Positions 25,054 to 33,662 of a stretch of 64,000 nt of DNA are shown here, one piece after another. Where the stretch lies: the NCBI GenBank assembly GCA_963755435.1, contig CAVWJX010000019.1, positions 1-64,000 on the forward strand, given 5' to 3'. Both the position numbers and the translations under genes were made by a program. The number at the start of each line of letters is the position of its first letter. Positions within the stretch are counted from its first letter, which is position 1. The notes under the pieces are model-generated. The model was not told where the DNA came from. It was given only the letters and a program-made list of their open reading frames with translations, and did no database searches. The stretch comes from AP-15 sp963755435. Its GTDB lineage: Bacteria > Pseudomonadota > Alphaproteobacteria > ATCC43930 > CGMCC-115725.

Positions 25054-26916
25054 CTATTCGGCGGCGGTTTCGAGCCCCGGCGCGGCGACCGGATCGAGAA
25101 ACCCGCCCGATTGCCGCAGCCACAGCCGCGCATAGGTCCCCCCGGCGGCGAGCAGGGAGGCGTGGGTCCCCTGTTCGGCGATCCGCCCCTGGTCCAGCAC
25201 CACCAGGCGATCGAGCCGGGCGATCGTCGACAGCCGATGGGCGATGGCGATCACGGTGCGCCCGCGCATCAGGCTTTCGAGCTGCTCCTGGATCGCCGCC
25301 TCGACTTCCGAATCGAGCGACGAGGTTGCCTCGTCCAGCACCAGGATCGGCGCATCCTTCAGGATCACCCGGGCGAGGGCGATGCGCTGGCGCTGCCCGC
25401 CCGAGAGCTTGACCCCGCGCTCGCCGACATGGGCGTCGAGCCCGCGCCGCCCGTTCCAGTCTTCGAGCTCTTCGATAAAGCCCAGCGCATGGGCCTGCCC
25501 CGCCGCGCGCCGCACCTCCCATTCGCTGGCCCGCGGCCGGCCGTAACGGATGTTGTCGCGGATCGAGCGGTGCAGCAGCGAGGTGTCCTGGGTGACCATC
25601 GCGATGTGGCCGCGCAGGCTCTCCTGGGTGACCTCGGCGATGTTCTGGCCGTCGATCAGAATCTGGCCGGCTTCGAGGTCATAAAAGCGCAGCAGCAGAT
25701 TGACCAGGGTCGACTTGCCGGCGCCCGACGGCCCGACCAGACCCACCCGCTCGCCTGGCGCGATCGCCAGGTCAATCCCGTGCAGAACCCCGCGCTCGGT
25801 GCCATAGCCAAAGCGCACGCCCTCAAAGCGCACTTCGCCGCGGTCGATGCGCAGGGGCATCGCACCGGGCCGGTCGGGCATCTGGCGCGGCACCGCGATC
25901 GAGCGCATGCCGTCCTGCACGACGCCGATATTCTCGAAGATCGTGGTCACGTTCTGCGCCACCCAGCCGGCGATGTTGGCGATCTGCCAGGTCAGCGGCA
26001 GCGCCATCGCCACCGTGCCGATGGCGATCCGGCCGTCGCTCCACAGCCAGATCGCGACCGCGCCGGTGCCGACCACCATCGAGGCGTTGAGTGCCGCGAG
26101 CCCCACCCCGAACACGGTCGTCAGCCGCAATTGCGCGCGAAACGCGTCGGTCTGCTCGTCGACCGCCTCGCGGACAAACGCGTCCTCGTCGCGCGGCCGG
26201 GCAAACAGCTTGACCGTCAGGATGTTGGTGTAGCTGTCGACGACCCGGCCGACCAGGGTCGAGCGCGTCTCCGAGGAGCGCCGCGAGCGCACCCGCAGGC
26301 GCGGCACAAAAAAGCGCAGCAGCGCCGCATAGCCGGCAAACCACAGCATCACCGGTGCCGCGAGGCGCACATCGCTGCGGCCCAGGAGGATCATCGCGCC
26401 GCTGCCGTAGACCAGGATGTACCAGACCGCGTTGGTGCCAGAGACGACGCTCTCGCGCAGCGCCGGGCCGGACTGCATGACCCGGTTGGCGATGCGGCCG
26501 GCGAAATCGTTCTGGAAAAAGGTCCAGCTCTGACGCACCACGTGCCAGTGGCTCTGCCAGCGCACCATGTTGGAGAGCCCGGCGGCGATCGCCTGGTTGG
26601 TGATCAGGTTCTGCAGCAACAGCGCCGAAGGCCGGGCGACCAGCAGCACCAAGGCCATGCCGACCAGCTGCGGCCACCAGCTATGGAGCGCCTCCTCCGG
26701 TCGGTTGTGCGAAACCACCGTCACCACCCGGCCGATAAACACCGGGATCATGGTGTCGAGCACCGCGACGGCAAAGCCGGCCGCGAACAGCGCCACCACC
26801 AGCCCGCGCGCCTGGCGCGCGTGGTGCCAGTAGAATGCGCCGAGCCCGGCCGGCGGCGGCCCCGGCGGCTGCCTCGTCGGTTCGAGCAGACTTTCGAAAA
26901 ACCTGAATACGCGCAT
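25054..26916 (-). CDS. ABC exporter with fused membrane and ATPase domains
   Basis: A 620-residue half-transporter of the ABCB/MsbA type. The six-helix membrane domain covers residues about 50-340. The ATPase domain (about 370-600) has Walker A GPSGAGKSTL, signature LSGGQRQRIALAR, Walker B ILVLDEATSSLD and the H-loop AHRLS. It probably works as a homodimer, exporting lipid, peptide or drug. The substrate is not evident. The ATG at 26916 is chosen because family alignment starts at RVFRFFESLLEPTR. A longer frame to 27063 lacks family sequence. It is separated by 61 bp from the Uma2 group on the same strand. Confidence 0.92.
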   Translation of the reverse strand: MRVFRFFESLLEPTRQPPGPPPAGLGAFYWHHARQARGLVVALFAAGFAVAVLDTMIPVFIGRVVTVVSHNRPEEALHSWWPQLVGMALVLLVARPSALLLQNLITNQAIAAGLSNMVRWQSHWHVVRQSWTFFQNDFAGRIANRVMQSGPALRESVVSGTNAVWYILVYGSGAMILLGRSDVRLAAPVMLWFAGYAALLRFFVPRLRVRSRRSSETRSTLVGRVVDSYTNILTVKLFARPRDEDAFVREAVDEQTDAFRAQLRLTTVFGVGLAALNASMVVGTGAVAIWLWSDGRIAIGTVAMALPLTWQIANIAGWVAQNVTTIFENIGVVQDGMRSIAVPRQMPDRPGAMPLRIDRGEVRFEGVRFGYGTERGVLHGIDLAIAPGERVGLVGPSGAGKSTLVNLLLRFYDLEAGQILIDGQNIAEVTQESLRGHIAMVTQDTSLLHRSIRDNIRYGRPRASEWEVRRAAGQAHALGFIEELEDWNGRRGLDAHVGERGVKLSGGQRQRIALARVILKDAPILVLDEATSSLDSEVEAAIQEQLESLMRGRTVIAIAHRLSTIARLDRLVVLDQGRIAEQGTHASLLAAGGTYARLWLRQSGGFLDPVAAPGLETAAE

Positions 26917-27386
26917 GATCCGGGCTATATCGCAGCGCCTTCTGGAGCGAACAAGATCGGGCCGGCCGAAGCGGGTGGCCCACTGCCCAGCGAATGGGCA
27001 AGCTAGCACATCCCACGCCGCCGCGCCGAACAAGATCCCAACCTCGCCCCGCTGGCCGCTCATGGCTGCCGATCATCGCCGTTTTGCGCGGCGTCGCCGC
27101 AAGCGCCGGACCCGGTGGCGGCCCGCGCCAATATGCGCCAAACTCCGGTGGTTGGCGGCGGATGATCGCACATCCTCGGGCGGGATATGAACGGACGATC
27201 ACCAAGCCGAATCGCCGCCCGACCGCAAAGACGGGAGACGCCCAAACCCGATCGATCGGATATGCCGAGCGAGCCTTGGACGACCATCAGGACGTCCTGA
27301 TTGTGGGAAAGCCGGGGATCAACGATTGACAGATCAAATTTGACGGTTCGGCCGATGGCGGCCTCACCCCGTCTCACCGCTTCTCA
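26917..27386. other. Intergenic region with perfect palindromes
   Basis: No gene is seen. It contains a perfect 16-bp palindrome ATCAGGACGTCCTGAT (27286-27301), CCGATCGATCGG (27248-27259) and TCAAATTTGA (27334-27343). It separates the ABC exporter promoter from the 3' end of the polysaccharide island and could hold regulator-binding sites. Confidence 0.5.
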
Positions 27387-28958
27387 TTACCCGGACCCAG
27401 GCGCTAGCACCTCGCAGCCGCCGAACTCGCCGAGAATCTTGCGTCTGGCGAGGAAGGCTTCAAGGAGCGACGCTTTATCGCCATAGTGGGCCAGATTGTC
27501 GGGGCAGGCTACGATGGCGCCGAGAGGCCGCCTGCCGAGAAAGGCCTGCGGATTGGTTGTGATCTTCTGCAACAGGGTAGTCGGCGTCCAATAAGGGAGC
27601 GCCAGCGCCTTGCGCTCAGAATAATAGGGGATGGCCGAATCCCAGTCGTCGCCGATGACCATCAGGCTCTGCGACGGTCGGGTCATCGATTTTGCCATCA
27701 ACGAAATGCGCAAAGTTCTATCCTCGCGGTAATCACGAGTGAGAAACGGGACGAACTCGGTGTAAAAATGTAATAGCTGGCCCGACACAATTGCCGCCAA
27801 CAACAGCAACGCGACGACCCGCTGACCGGACTCGAAAACGCGCCCGACGCCAACCCCAATTGCTGACACGAGAAATAGCGCATTCGATAGCTGATAGTAA
27901 TTATGTACAATGTGCAAATTGGTGAAAACGAGGAATGGTGTCAAGAAAGCAATAATCGCTGCCGCCGTTATAAGCAAAGCCCTCGTCGAGGTCAGGGCGG
28001 CGCCGAGCGCCACAAACGCGATGAGGTATAGGGAGCCGAGGGTGTCCGGGATGACCCGCATGCCCACCGTATCGATCCACAATTTGGCGCCAAGCCGCTG
28101 CTGCAAGGTACCGAAATTCCAATGCGCCAAGGCGACGGAAGTGATCAAAGGGCCAAATTGATTGGCCATCTTGACCTTGTCGGTATACGCAACCCAGGCA
28201 ATGCCGACCGCGAAAGGCACCGCAACCATGACGGTCGTAACGGCAATGAGGCGAAGCAAGCGTTCATTGGACTCACCGGCAAACCAGCCCCGTCCAATCC
28301 ATATTGCTATGGCACCACAACCGATCAGCGCGAAGGCTGGAAACGTTGTGGATTTGGCGAGCAGCGCGAGGCAACCTGCCAAAAGCGCGGCGATCGCAGT
28401 TCCTAAGTCCCGTCGATTGAGATAGCGGACCAGCAATGCCAGCCAAGCGAGCGCAAAAAACAGAGCGCATGTCTCGATCATAAACGTTCGGCCAAAGTAC
28501 AGATAAAGTGGACAGCACAGGAAGAGGATTGCTGTCGCCAGAAAAACCGGCCGCCCCATCTTCAATTCCCCAAACAGAATCCACAGCGGCCAGAGACAGC
28601 AGAGAAAGAAGCCATAGCTGATGACGCGGCCCGCTATTTCGAGCGGCAGGCCCAGGACGGTAAGTCCCGCGGTCAACAACTGATAGAGCGGGAACTCGAA
28701 TGGTATCGACCAAGGCGCGCCGAGCACCGGCGTCTCGTAGGCGAGCCATGGTCCTCCTTTGAGAATCCAGTACGTAGTCAAGGCGGTCTGAGTCTGCCTA
28801 AATTTATGAAGGTCAAGTAGTGGTTTGTTTATCCCTAGAGTAAGAATAAAAATTGCATGTAAAATCGCGGCCGCAAACATCCCATACAACAATAGCTCTG
28901 GCATCTGCATCTTGGAGTGGGCTGGCCTCTCGACTAACAGCTGGCGGGCATTGCTCAT
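27387..28958 (-). CDS. Glycosyltransferase family 39-like integral membrane protein
   Basis: A 523-residue inner-membrane protein with about twelve hydrophobic helices. The first periplasmic loop carries the family pattern around LDLHKFRQTQTALTTYWI and PFEFPLYQLL, like ArnT/PMT-type enzymes that use polyprenyl-phosphate sugars as donors. It probably transfers a sugar or modifies a lipid-linked glycan. Codons and base composition are noticeably poorer in G/C than the flanking genes, suggesting acquisition by transfer. The start at 28958 is chosen where alignment and hydrophobic start agree. It is divergent from the rest of the polysaccharide island. Confidence 0.78.
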   Translation of the reverse strand: MSNARQLLVERPAHSKMQMPELLLYGMFAAAILHAIFILTLGINKPLLDLHKFRQTQTALTTYWILKGGPWLAYETPVLGAPWSIPFEFPLYQLLTAGLTVLGLPLEIAGRVISYGFFLCCLWPLWILFGELKMGRPVFLATAILFLCCPLYLYFGRTFMIETCALFFALAWLALLVRYLNRRDLGTAIAALLAGCLALLAKSTTFPAFALIGCGAIAIWIGRGWFAGESNERLLRLIAVTTVMVAVPFAVGIAWVAYTDKVKMANQFGPLITSVALAHWNFGTLQQRLGAKLWIDTVGMRVIPDTLGSLYLIAFVALGAALTSTRALLITAAAIIAFLTPFLVFTNLHIVHNYYQLSNALFLVSAIGVGVGRVFESGQRVVALLLLAAIVSGQLLHFYTEFVPFLTRDYREDRTLRISLMAKSMTRPSQSLMVIGDDWDSAIPYYSERKALALPYWTPTTLLQKITTNPQAFLGRRPLGAIVACPDNLAHYGDKASLLEAFLARRKILGEFGGCEVLAPGSG

Positions 28959-29161
28959 AGAATTTCCACTTGTAGATTCCAACAGAACCAAGGATATTGG
29001 CAGGTATCCCTTCCGGCCGGAGCGGGCGTCACGACTGCGACAAAACCTGCTGGGACTGTTTGACATCTTTCGCGCCGATCATGCCATTTTCGTCGAGCAA
29101 TGACCCGCCCGACCACCGCGCGGGGCCGGCGCCTGACACAGGAAAGTGACTGCGGCGGCAC

Positions 29162-30472
29162 ATGTCCAGCGCGTTCACAGACATCGTCGACCATCGGCTT
29201 GGTCAGCGTATCAACTCATCGCTCCTGTTCAATGCCGATGATTACCAGATGCTGCATGGCGATTTGCGCGCGCATCGGGTCGACGAGCTTTATCGGCACT
29301 ATCTAGAGTGGGGTCTCGGCGAGCAACGCCAGCCGGTTGCGCCGAGCACGATCGCCCGCGTGCTGGGCGAGGTGGATCGCGACTACGCGACACATGCCAC
29401 CAAGTTTCTGGCGCGGTTCGAGGCGGCCCAAACCGACACCGCCAGGCACGATCGGTTCAACCAGACCGAAATCATCGGGGTGATCCGCCACTCGATGACC
29501 AACCATTTCATGGAGCCGATCGCGGCGACCCTCGCCTATGCGCTGCGCCGCGCCGGCGCCCGCTGCATGCTGCTGACCGAACTCGACCCCTATCCCGAGG
29601 CGATCACCTGTCCAATCGTGATCGCACCGCACGAATTCTTCATCTTTCCGGTGCCGGACTACTATCGCTCGGCCGAATTCCTGGCGAAATACATCGCCTT
29701 CAATACCGAGCAGCTGCCGTCGCCGTGGTTTCGCGCCGGGTTGCCGGCCCTCTACGCGGCCCGCGCGGTGGTGGACATCAATTTCCAGTCGGCGACGGTG
29801 CTGTCCTCGGCGATGCCGGCCGAATATTTCCTGCCACCGTTCAACCATGAGCTGCGCGACCGGTATCTTTCGAAAATGGATCGCGACCACCCGCTGTTTC
29901 GCTGGCTCGACCCCGACATCCGCCGGCAATTCGGCATCGCCGCCCCGATTGCCGAACGGCCGATCGATCTGTTCTTTGCCGGCTACAAGACCCCGGAGCG
30001 GACCAATTTCTTCGTCCGGTCGGCAAGCGATCTGGCGCAGAGAAATTGCTTTCTGGCCTATTCGGATAGCCCGCCCAGCACCAAACAGCTCGATAGCGCC
30101 ACCGCGAGCTTGTTTGCGAACTATCAGGGGCTGGCGGCCCAGACCAAGATCGTCCTCGCTCTGCACCGCTACCCGGTCGGGTATTTCGAATGGGAGCGGA
30201 TCGTGGCGCAAGGCTTTGCCAACGGGGCGCTGGTGATGGCCTCGCGCTGCTTGCGCTCGCCGTTCTTCACCCCTGGGGTGCATTACCTCGAAATGCCGAT
30301 GCGAAATCTCGGCATGCTGGTCAAATGGGTGTTGGACAGCAGCGAGGGCGCGGCGCGGGCGCAGGCGGCGGCCGACGCGGCGCAAACCGTGCTCGAGACG
30401 ATGCTGACACCCGAGCGCGCCGGCCGGTTTCTGCTGTCCTTTCTCGCCGATCTCGACGAGGTCACGCCTTGA
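29162..30472 (+). CDS. Probable glycosyltransferase (GT-B-like) of surface polysaccharide synthesis
   Basis: A 436-residue cytoplasmic protein. The N-terminal 60 residues (LLFNADDYQMLHGDLRAHRV and HYLEWGLGEQRQP) resemble the small YL-NPDV/HYLxxGxxEGR module found in polysaccharide glycosyltransferases. The remaining region has alternating beta-alpha segments (LIVIAPHEF-like CPIVIAPHEFFIFPVPDYY). The late acceptor/donor part (RYPVGYFEWERIVAQGFANG then LVMASRCLR) recalls the nucleotide-sugar-binding half of GT-B enzymes. No exact family is recognised. The stop overlaps the start of a GT2 gene (TTGA), which supports a glycan role. Confidence 0.6.
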   Translation: MSSAFTDIVDHRLGQRINSSLLFNADDYQMLHGDLRAHRVDELYRHYLEWGLGEQRQPVAPSTIARVLGEVDRDYATHATKFLARFEAAQTDTARHDRFNQTEIIGVIRHSMTNHFMEPIAATLAYALRRAGARCMLLTELDPYPEAITCPIVIAPHEFFIFPVPDYYRSAEFLAKYIAFNTEQLPSPWFRAGLPALYAARAVVDINFQSATVLSSAMPAEYFLPPFNHELRDRYLSKMDRDHPLFRWLDPDIRRQFGIAAPIAERPIDLFFAGYKTPERTNFFVRSASDLAQRNCFLAYSDSPPSTKQLDSATASLFANYQGLAAQTKIVLALHRYPVGYFEWERIVAQGFANGALVMASRCLRSPFFTPGVHYLEMPMRNLGMLVKWVLDSSEGAARAQAAADAAQTVLETMLTPERAGRFLLSFLADLDEVTP

Positions 30473-31224
30473 GCTTCCCGACCCTCGCCCGGACCGTGTT
30501 CGAAGGCGGCGGCGGCGCCGAGCCGGGGGTCGGCGTCACCATCATCATCACCCTCTATAATTACGCCCGCTACATCGAGGAGGCGCTCGACAGCGCCGCT
30601 CGCCAGACCCACCGCAATCTCGAACTGGTGGTGGTCAACGACCGCTCCTCGGACGGTTCGGAGGCGGTGGCGCTGGCCTGGCTGAACCGGCACGGCGACC
30701 GCTTCAGCCGCGCCTTGCTGTTGACCAATGTCGAGAATTACGGCTTGAGCATCTCCCGCAACATTGCGTTCGCGGCGGCAGCCAACGAATTCATTTTTGT
30801 CCTCGACGCCGATAACATGCTCTATCCTTCGGCCACGGCAAAGCTGCTCGCCGCCTGCGTCAATGCGGGAGCACAAGCGGCCTACAGCCAGATCGAGCTG
30901 TTCGACGAGAAAGCCGATATCGGCGCCGCCTATACCTGGGACCCGGAGCATCTAGCCGGCGGCAATTACATTGACGCGATGGCCGTGATCCGCAAAAGCG
31001 CATGGGCGGCGGTCGGCGGCTACGACCCGTTCGATATCGGTTGGGAGGATTACGATCTGTGGTGCAAATTTGTCGAACACGGTTTTGAAGGCGTCTTTGT
31101 GCCGCAGATCCTGTGCCGCTACCGGGTGCACGACACCTCGATGTTGCGGCTGGAGACCAACCTCAACGTCGAGAAGGTGATCAGCGAACTGGTTGTGCGC
31201 CATCCTTGGCTTACCTTGCGCTAG
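30469..31224 (+). CDS. Glycosyltransferase family 2
   Basis: A 251-residue GT-A fold enzyme. It opens with VTIIITLYNYARYIEEALDS and then the nucleotide-binding VVVNDRSSDGS. The metal-binding DAD lies in FVLDADNML near residue 118, and the catalytic-base region ED is in GWEDYDLWCKFVEHG near residue 195. No other ATG fits, and a TTG at 30469 overlaps the previous stop (TTGA). An upstream in-frame start is inside the previous gene. It uses a nucleotide-diphospho sugar to extend a surface glycan. The stop codon lies within the left arm of a strong palindromic repeat. Confidence 0.85.
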   Translation: MSFPTLARTVFEGGGGAEPGVGVTIIITLYNYARYIEEALDSAARQTHRNLELVVVNDRSSDGSEAVALAWLNRHGDRFSRALLLTNVENYGLSISRNIAFAAAANEFIFVLDADNMLYPSATAKLLAACVNAGAQAAYSQIELFDEKADIGAAYTWDPEHLAGGNYIDAMAVIRKSAWAAVGGYDPFDIGWEDYDLWCKFVEHGFEGVFVPQILCRYRVHDTSMLRLETNLNVEKVISELVVRHPWLTLR

Positions 31225-31272
31225 TGGTGCGATGCCAATGGATGGTCCCACCCATTGGCTGAATCGCACCAC
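31221..31272. repeat. Palindromic element 1 (two-step hairpin)
   Basis: GTGGTGCGAT (31224-31233) pairs with ATCGCACCAC (31263-31272), and inside it GCCAATGG (31234-31241) pairs with CCATTGGC (31252-31259), with a 10-nt loop and a TGA bulge. There is no T-run, so it is not a standard terminator. It begins at the GT2 stop codon. Confidence 0.85.
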
Positions 31273-31284
31273 CAACACTCTGAT

Positions 31285-31340
31285 CTAGTGGTCCGATTCA
31301 CGTGACGCTGGGGAACCAAGCATTACGATCGGACGACTAG
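31285..31340. repeat. Palindromic element 2 (inverted repeat ends)
   Basis: CTAGTGGTCCGAT (31285-31297) and ATCGGACGACTAG (31328-31340) are inverted repeats with 12 of 13 matches around a 30-bp spacer. The left arm nearly repeats the left arm of element 1 (CTAGTGGTGCGAT at 31221-31233). Confidence 0.8.
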
Positions 31341-31418
31341 GCCGTCGGCTGCCCGGACGCCGCGTGGCCGGCCCCCACGGCTTCGCCGCCGAGCGGCAAC
31401 GACTGCGGAGATATTCGA

Positions 31419-32681
31419 ATGGACGAACGGTATACGACGCAGACCGGGGGACCCACCCTCTACGAGCATTGGCACCGCTACGCTCACGCCGCCGCTTGGA
31501 CCGCCGGCAAGCGTGTTCTCGACGCCGCCAGCGGCAGCGGATACGGCTCGGCCTTTCTGGCCGCGCGGGCCGGCTCGGTATTCGGCATCGAGCTCGACCA
31601 TGAGGCGGCGGAGCACGCCGCGCTCACCTATCGGCACATCAATAATTTGACGTTCTCGCAAGGCGATGTGACCAGGCTGCCGTTCCCCGACCAGTGCTTC
31701 GACGTCGTCACCTCGTTCGAAACTCTGGAGCATATTCCCGATCCCGAAGCGGCGCTGATCGAATTCAAGCGGGTATTGACCCCGCAAGGCATACTTATCG
31801 CCTCGACCCCGGATCGCCTGATCTACACCGACAAGCTCGGCCAGCGGAACAAGTATCATATCTGCGAACTCAGCCGTCCCGAATTCGAAAGAATCTGCGC
31901 CAGGCATTTCACCAACCACGTGATCGTCGGCCAGAAACTATATTTTGCGTCGCTGATCGCGCCCGACGACTGCCAGGTATTAGGCCGGCAAAAACAGCTC
32001 GCCTGCTTTTCCCGAACCGATGGCGAGCCGGTTCATTCGCTGCAGCCGATCGAGGAGGCGGTCTATATGATTGCCTTCTGCTCGAATGGTGAGCTTGATC
32101 TCCTCGACAAGCCGAAGGCATCGATCTTTGTCGACAATGACCCCTCGGTGCAGGGCGAGCGCGATCTGTTGATCGGCTGGTCGCAATCGATCAAGCGCGA
32201 GCTCGATCAATTGACCGAGGAAAAGCAGCAATGGTCGAAGCAACAAAAACTGCACGAGCACATGGCCGCGGTCGAGCGCGGCATAATCGGCGCCGTCACC
32301 GGCCCCTTGGGCAAAATCGCCGAAGCGCTGGATGCCCGGCTCGGGCCGATCATGACCGATCTCGAGGCGATGCGGACGAGCCACGCCACCGTCGCGCTCG
32401 ACCTTGCCCAGCGTTTTGATGCGTGGTTCAGGACAATCGGCCGCGAACTCGAAGATTTGCGCACGGCGGTCGATCGCGACCGACGCGATTCGCAAATTGC
32501 GACCACTCAGATCAGCCGGCGGCTGACCGACGAGGTCGAGCAGGCCGAGGCCCGGGAAACCCTATTGCGGCAGCGTCTCGACGCGATGGTCGCCTCGCGC
32601 TCGTGGCGGGTCACCGGCCCGATGCGCGCCGTCGGGGAGGTGCTGAAAGGCGGGCTCGCTTCGATCCGCAGGCGCAGCTGA
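31419..32681 (+). CDS. SAM-dependent methyltransferase with C-terminal coiled coil (surface polysaccharide)
   Basis: A 420-residue protein. The class I methyltransferase domain covers residues about 25-190, with motif I VLDAASGSGYGSAFLA, acidic FGIELDHEA and LPFPDQCFDVVTSFETLEHI. A middle region (about 190-250) follows. A long helical, charged segment (about 255-395, KRELDQLTEEKQQWSKQQK and ISRRLTDEVEQAEARETLL) is predicted coiled coil. The tail ASRSWRVTGPMRAVGEVL matches a short motif frequent at the ends of polysaccharide enzymes. The layout recalls chain-terminating methyltransferases such as WbdD, but there is no kinase domain. It is probably a capping or modifying enzyme on the O-chain. 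Confidence 0.75.
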   Translation: MDERYTTQTGGPTLYEHWHRYAHAAAWTAGKRVLDAASGSGYGSAFLAARAGSVFGIELDHEAAEHAALTYRHINNLTFSQGDVTRLPFPDQCFDVVTSFETLEHIPDPEAALIEFKRVLTPQGILIASTPDRLIYTDKLGQRNKYHICELSRPEFERICARHFTNHVIVGQKLYFASLIAPDDCQVLGRQKQLACFSRTDGEPVHSLQPIEEAVYMIAFCSNGELDLLDKPKASIFVDNDPSVQGERDLLIGWSQSIKRELDQLTEEKQQWSKQQKLHEHMAAVERGIIGAVTGPLGKIAEALDARLGPIMTDLEAMRTSHATVALDLAQRFDAWFRTIGRELEDLRTAVDRDRRDSQIATTQISRRLTDEVEQAEARETLLRQRLDAMVASRSWRVTGPMRAVGEVLKGGLASIRRRS

Positions 32682-32790
32682 CTGTCGGCGGTTCCGCGGA
32701 CTTTTTACCAGTGGAAAGGCAAGACGCAGACCATTCCCCGATGACGTCCTCTTGAGATTTCCTCCAATACCGGAATGAAACTGGGAAACC

Positions 32791-33579
32791 ATGACCCAAT
32801 ATGACCTTGCTAAATTGAATAAAGTGAAGAATCGAACATGGTTTTACAAATTTAAATTGCCGGACGGCACGATCACAAAAAGCAATCTCACCGATCGTAT
32901 GCTCGAGATACACACCGTGCGTGCTAGCCATCTTCAGCGAACTATCGCAAGGAAGGTAGCGAAGCCGGCGACGATGACCGCGATAGACTTTGCTTCACAT
33001 GAAGGGTTTTTCTCGATTGAGCTGGCGAAATACTTTGCCTTCGTCCGCGGCTTCGAAATCCGCTCGGAGAGCCTAGCCGCCGCACGCCTGATCACCGAGG
33101 CCCTCGGCATATCCAACGTCGAATATGTCCAATCCGATCTGCAGAAACTGCAATTCGACCCAGCATGGTGCGCAGACTTTGTGCTGGTTTATGGTTTATT
33201 ATATCATATGCAAGATCCTATACATGTGCTGAGCTTGGCCTCGCAACTCTGTCGTCAGCACATCTTGGTAGAGAGCCAGATCTTCCCTTATGATATCTCG
33301 GGTCGGATCGAAGATGGCTGCTACGATAACCAGCGCCCGATTGAGGGTGTGTTCGGCCTGGCGCCGGACTACCCGCAGGGGCGGGAGGGAGGCTCAACCG
33401 AGCTGGCGTTAATTCCGTCCCTAAACGCCCTGCTATTCCTCCTCAAGACCTTCGGGTTTGAGGAAACGGAAGTGCTGAGCCCTGGGGCCGCCGATTATGA
33501 GCAATTCCGCCGTCGAGCGAGAGTGATCATCTATGGCGCGAAACCGGTCCGGCACGCCGGTCCAGCGGACAGCATTTGA
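32791..33579 (+). CDS. Class I SAM-dependent methyltransferase (DUF1698/CmoB-like)
   Basis: A 262-residue protein. It has a helical start (KNRTWFYKFKLPDGTITKSN), then a Rossmann-like core: MTAIDFASHEGFFSIELAKY (motif I variant), EIRSESLAAARLITEALG, and DFVLVYGLLYHMQDPIHVLS. The pattern LLYHMQDP is typical of CmoB-like methyltransferases found in polysaccharide clusters. Base composition is lower in G/C than average, like the GT39-like gene. It closes the polysaccharide island and converges with a lytic transglycosylase gene. The substrate is probably a sugar of the surface glycan, by context only. Confidence 0.72.
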   Translation: MTQYDLAKLNKVKNRTWFYKFKLPDGTITKSNLTDRMLEIHTVRASHLQRTIARKVAKPATMTAIDFASHEGFFSIELAKYFAFVRGFEIRSESLAAARLITEALGISNVEYVQSDLQKLQFDPAWCADFVLVYGLLYHMQDPIHVLSLASQLCRQHILVESQIFPYDISGRIEDGCYDNQRPIEGVFGLAPDYPQGREGGSTELALIPSLNALLFLLKTFGFEETEVLSPGAADYEQFRRRARVIIYGAKPVRHAGPADSI

Positions 33580-33662
33580 GGCCTCGGACGGCTTCGACGC
33601 TGGAGATCGCCTGGGCATACCTCAAAAATGGCAGTTTACATTCGATCCTTTATCAAGGGCTG

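Noticed and set aside
31224..31272. Strong hairpin after the GT2 gene as an intrinsic terminator
   Set aside because: No T-run follows, and the related element beside it indicates a palindromic repeat instead.
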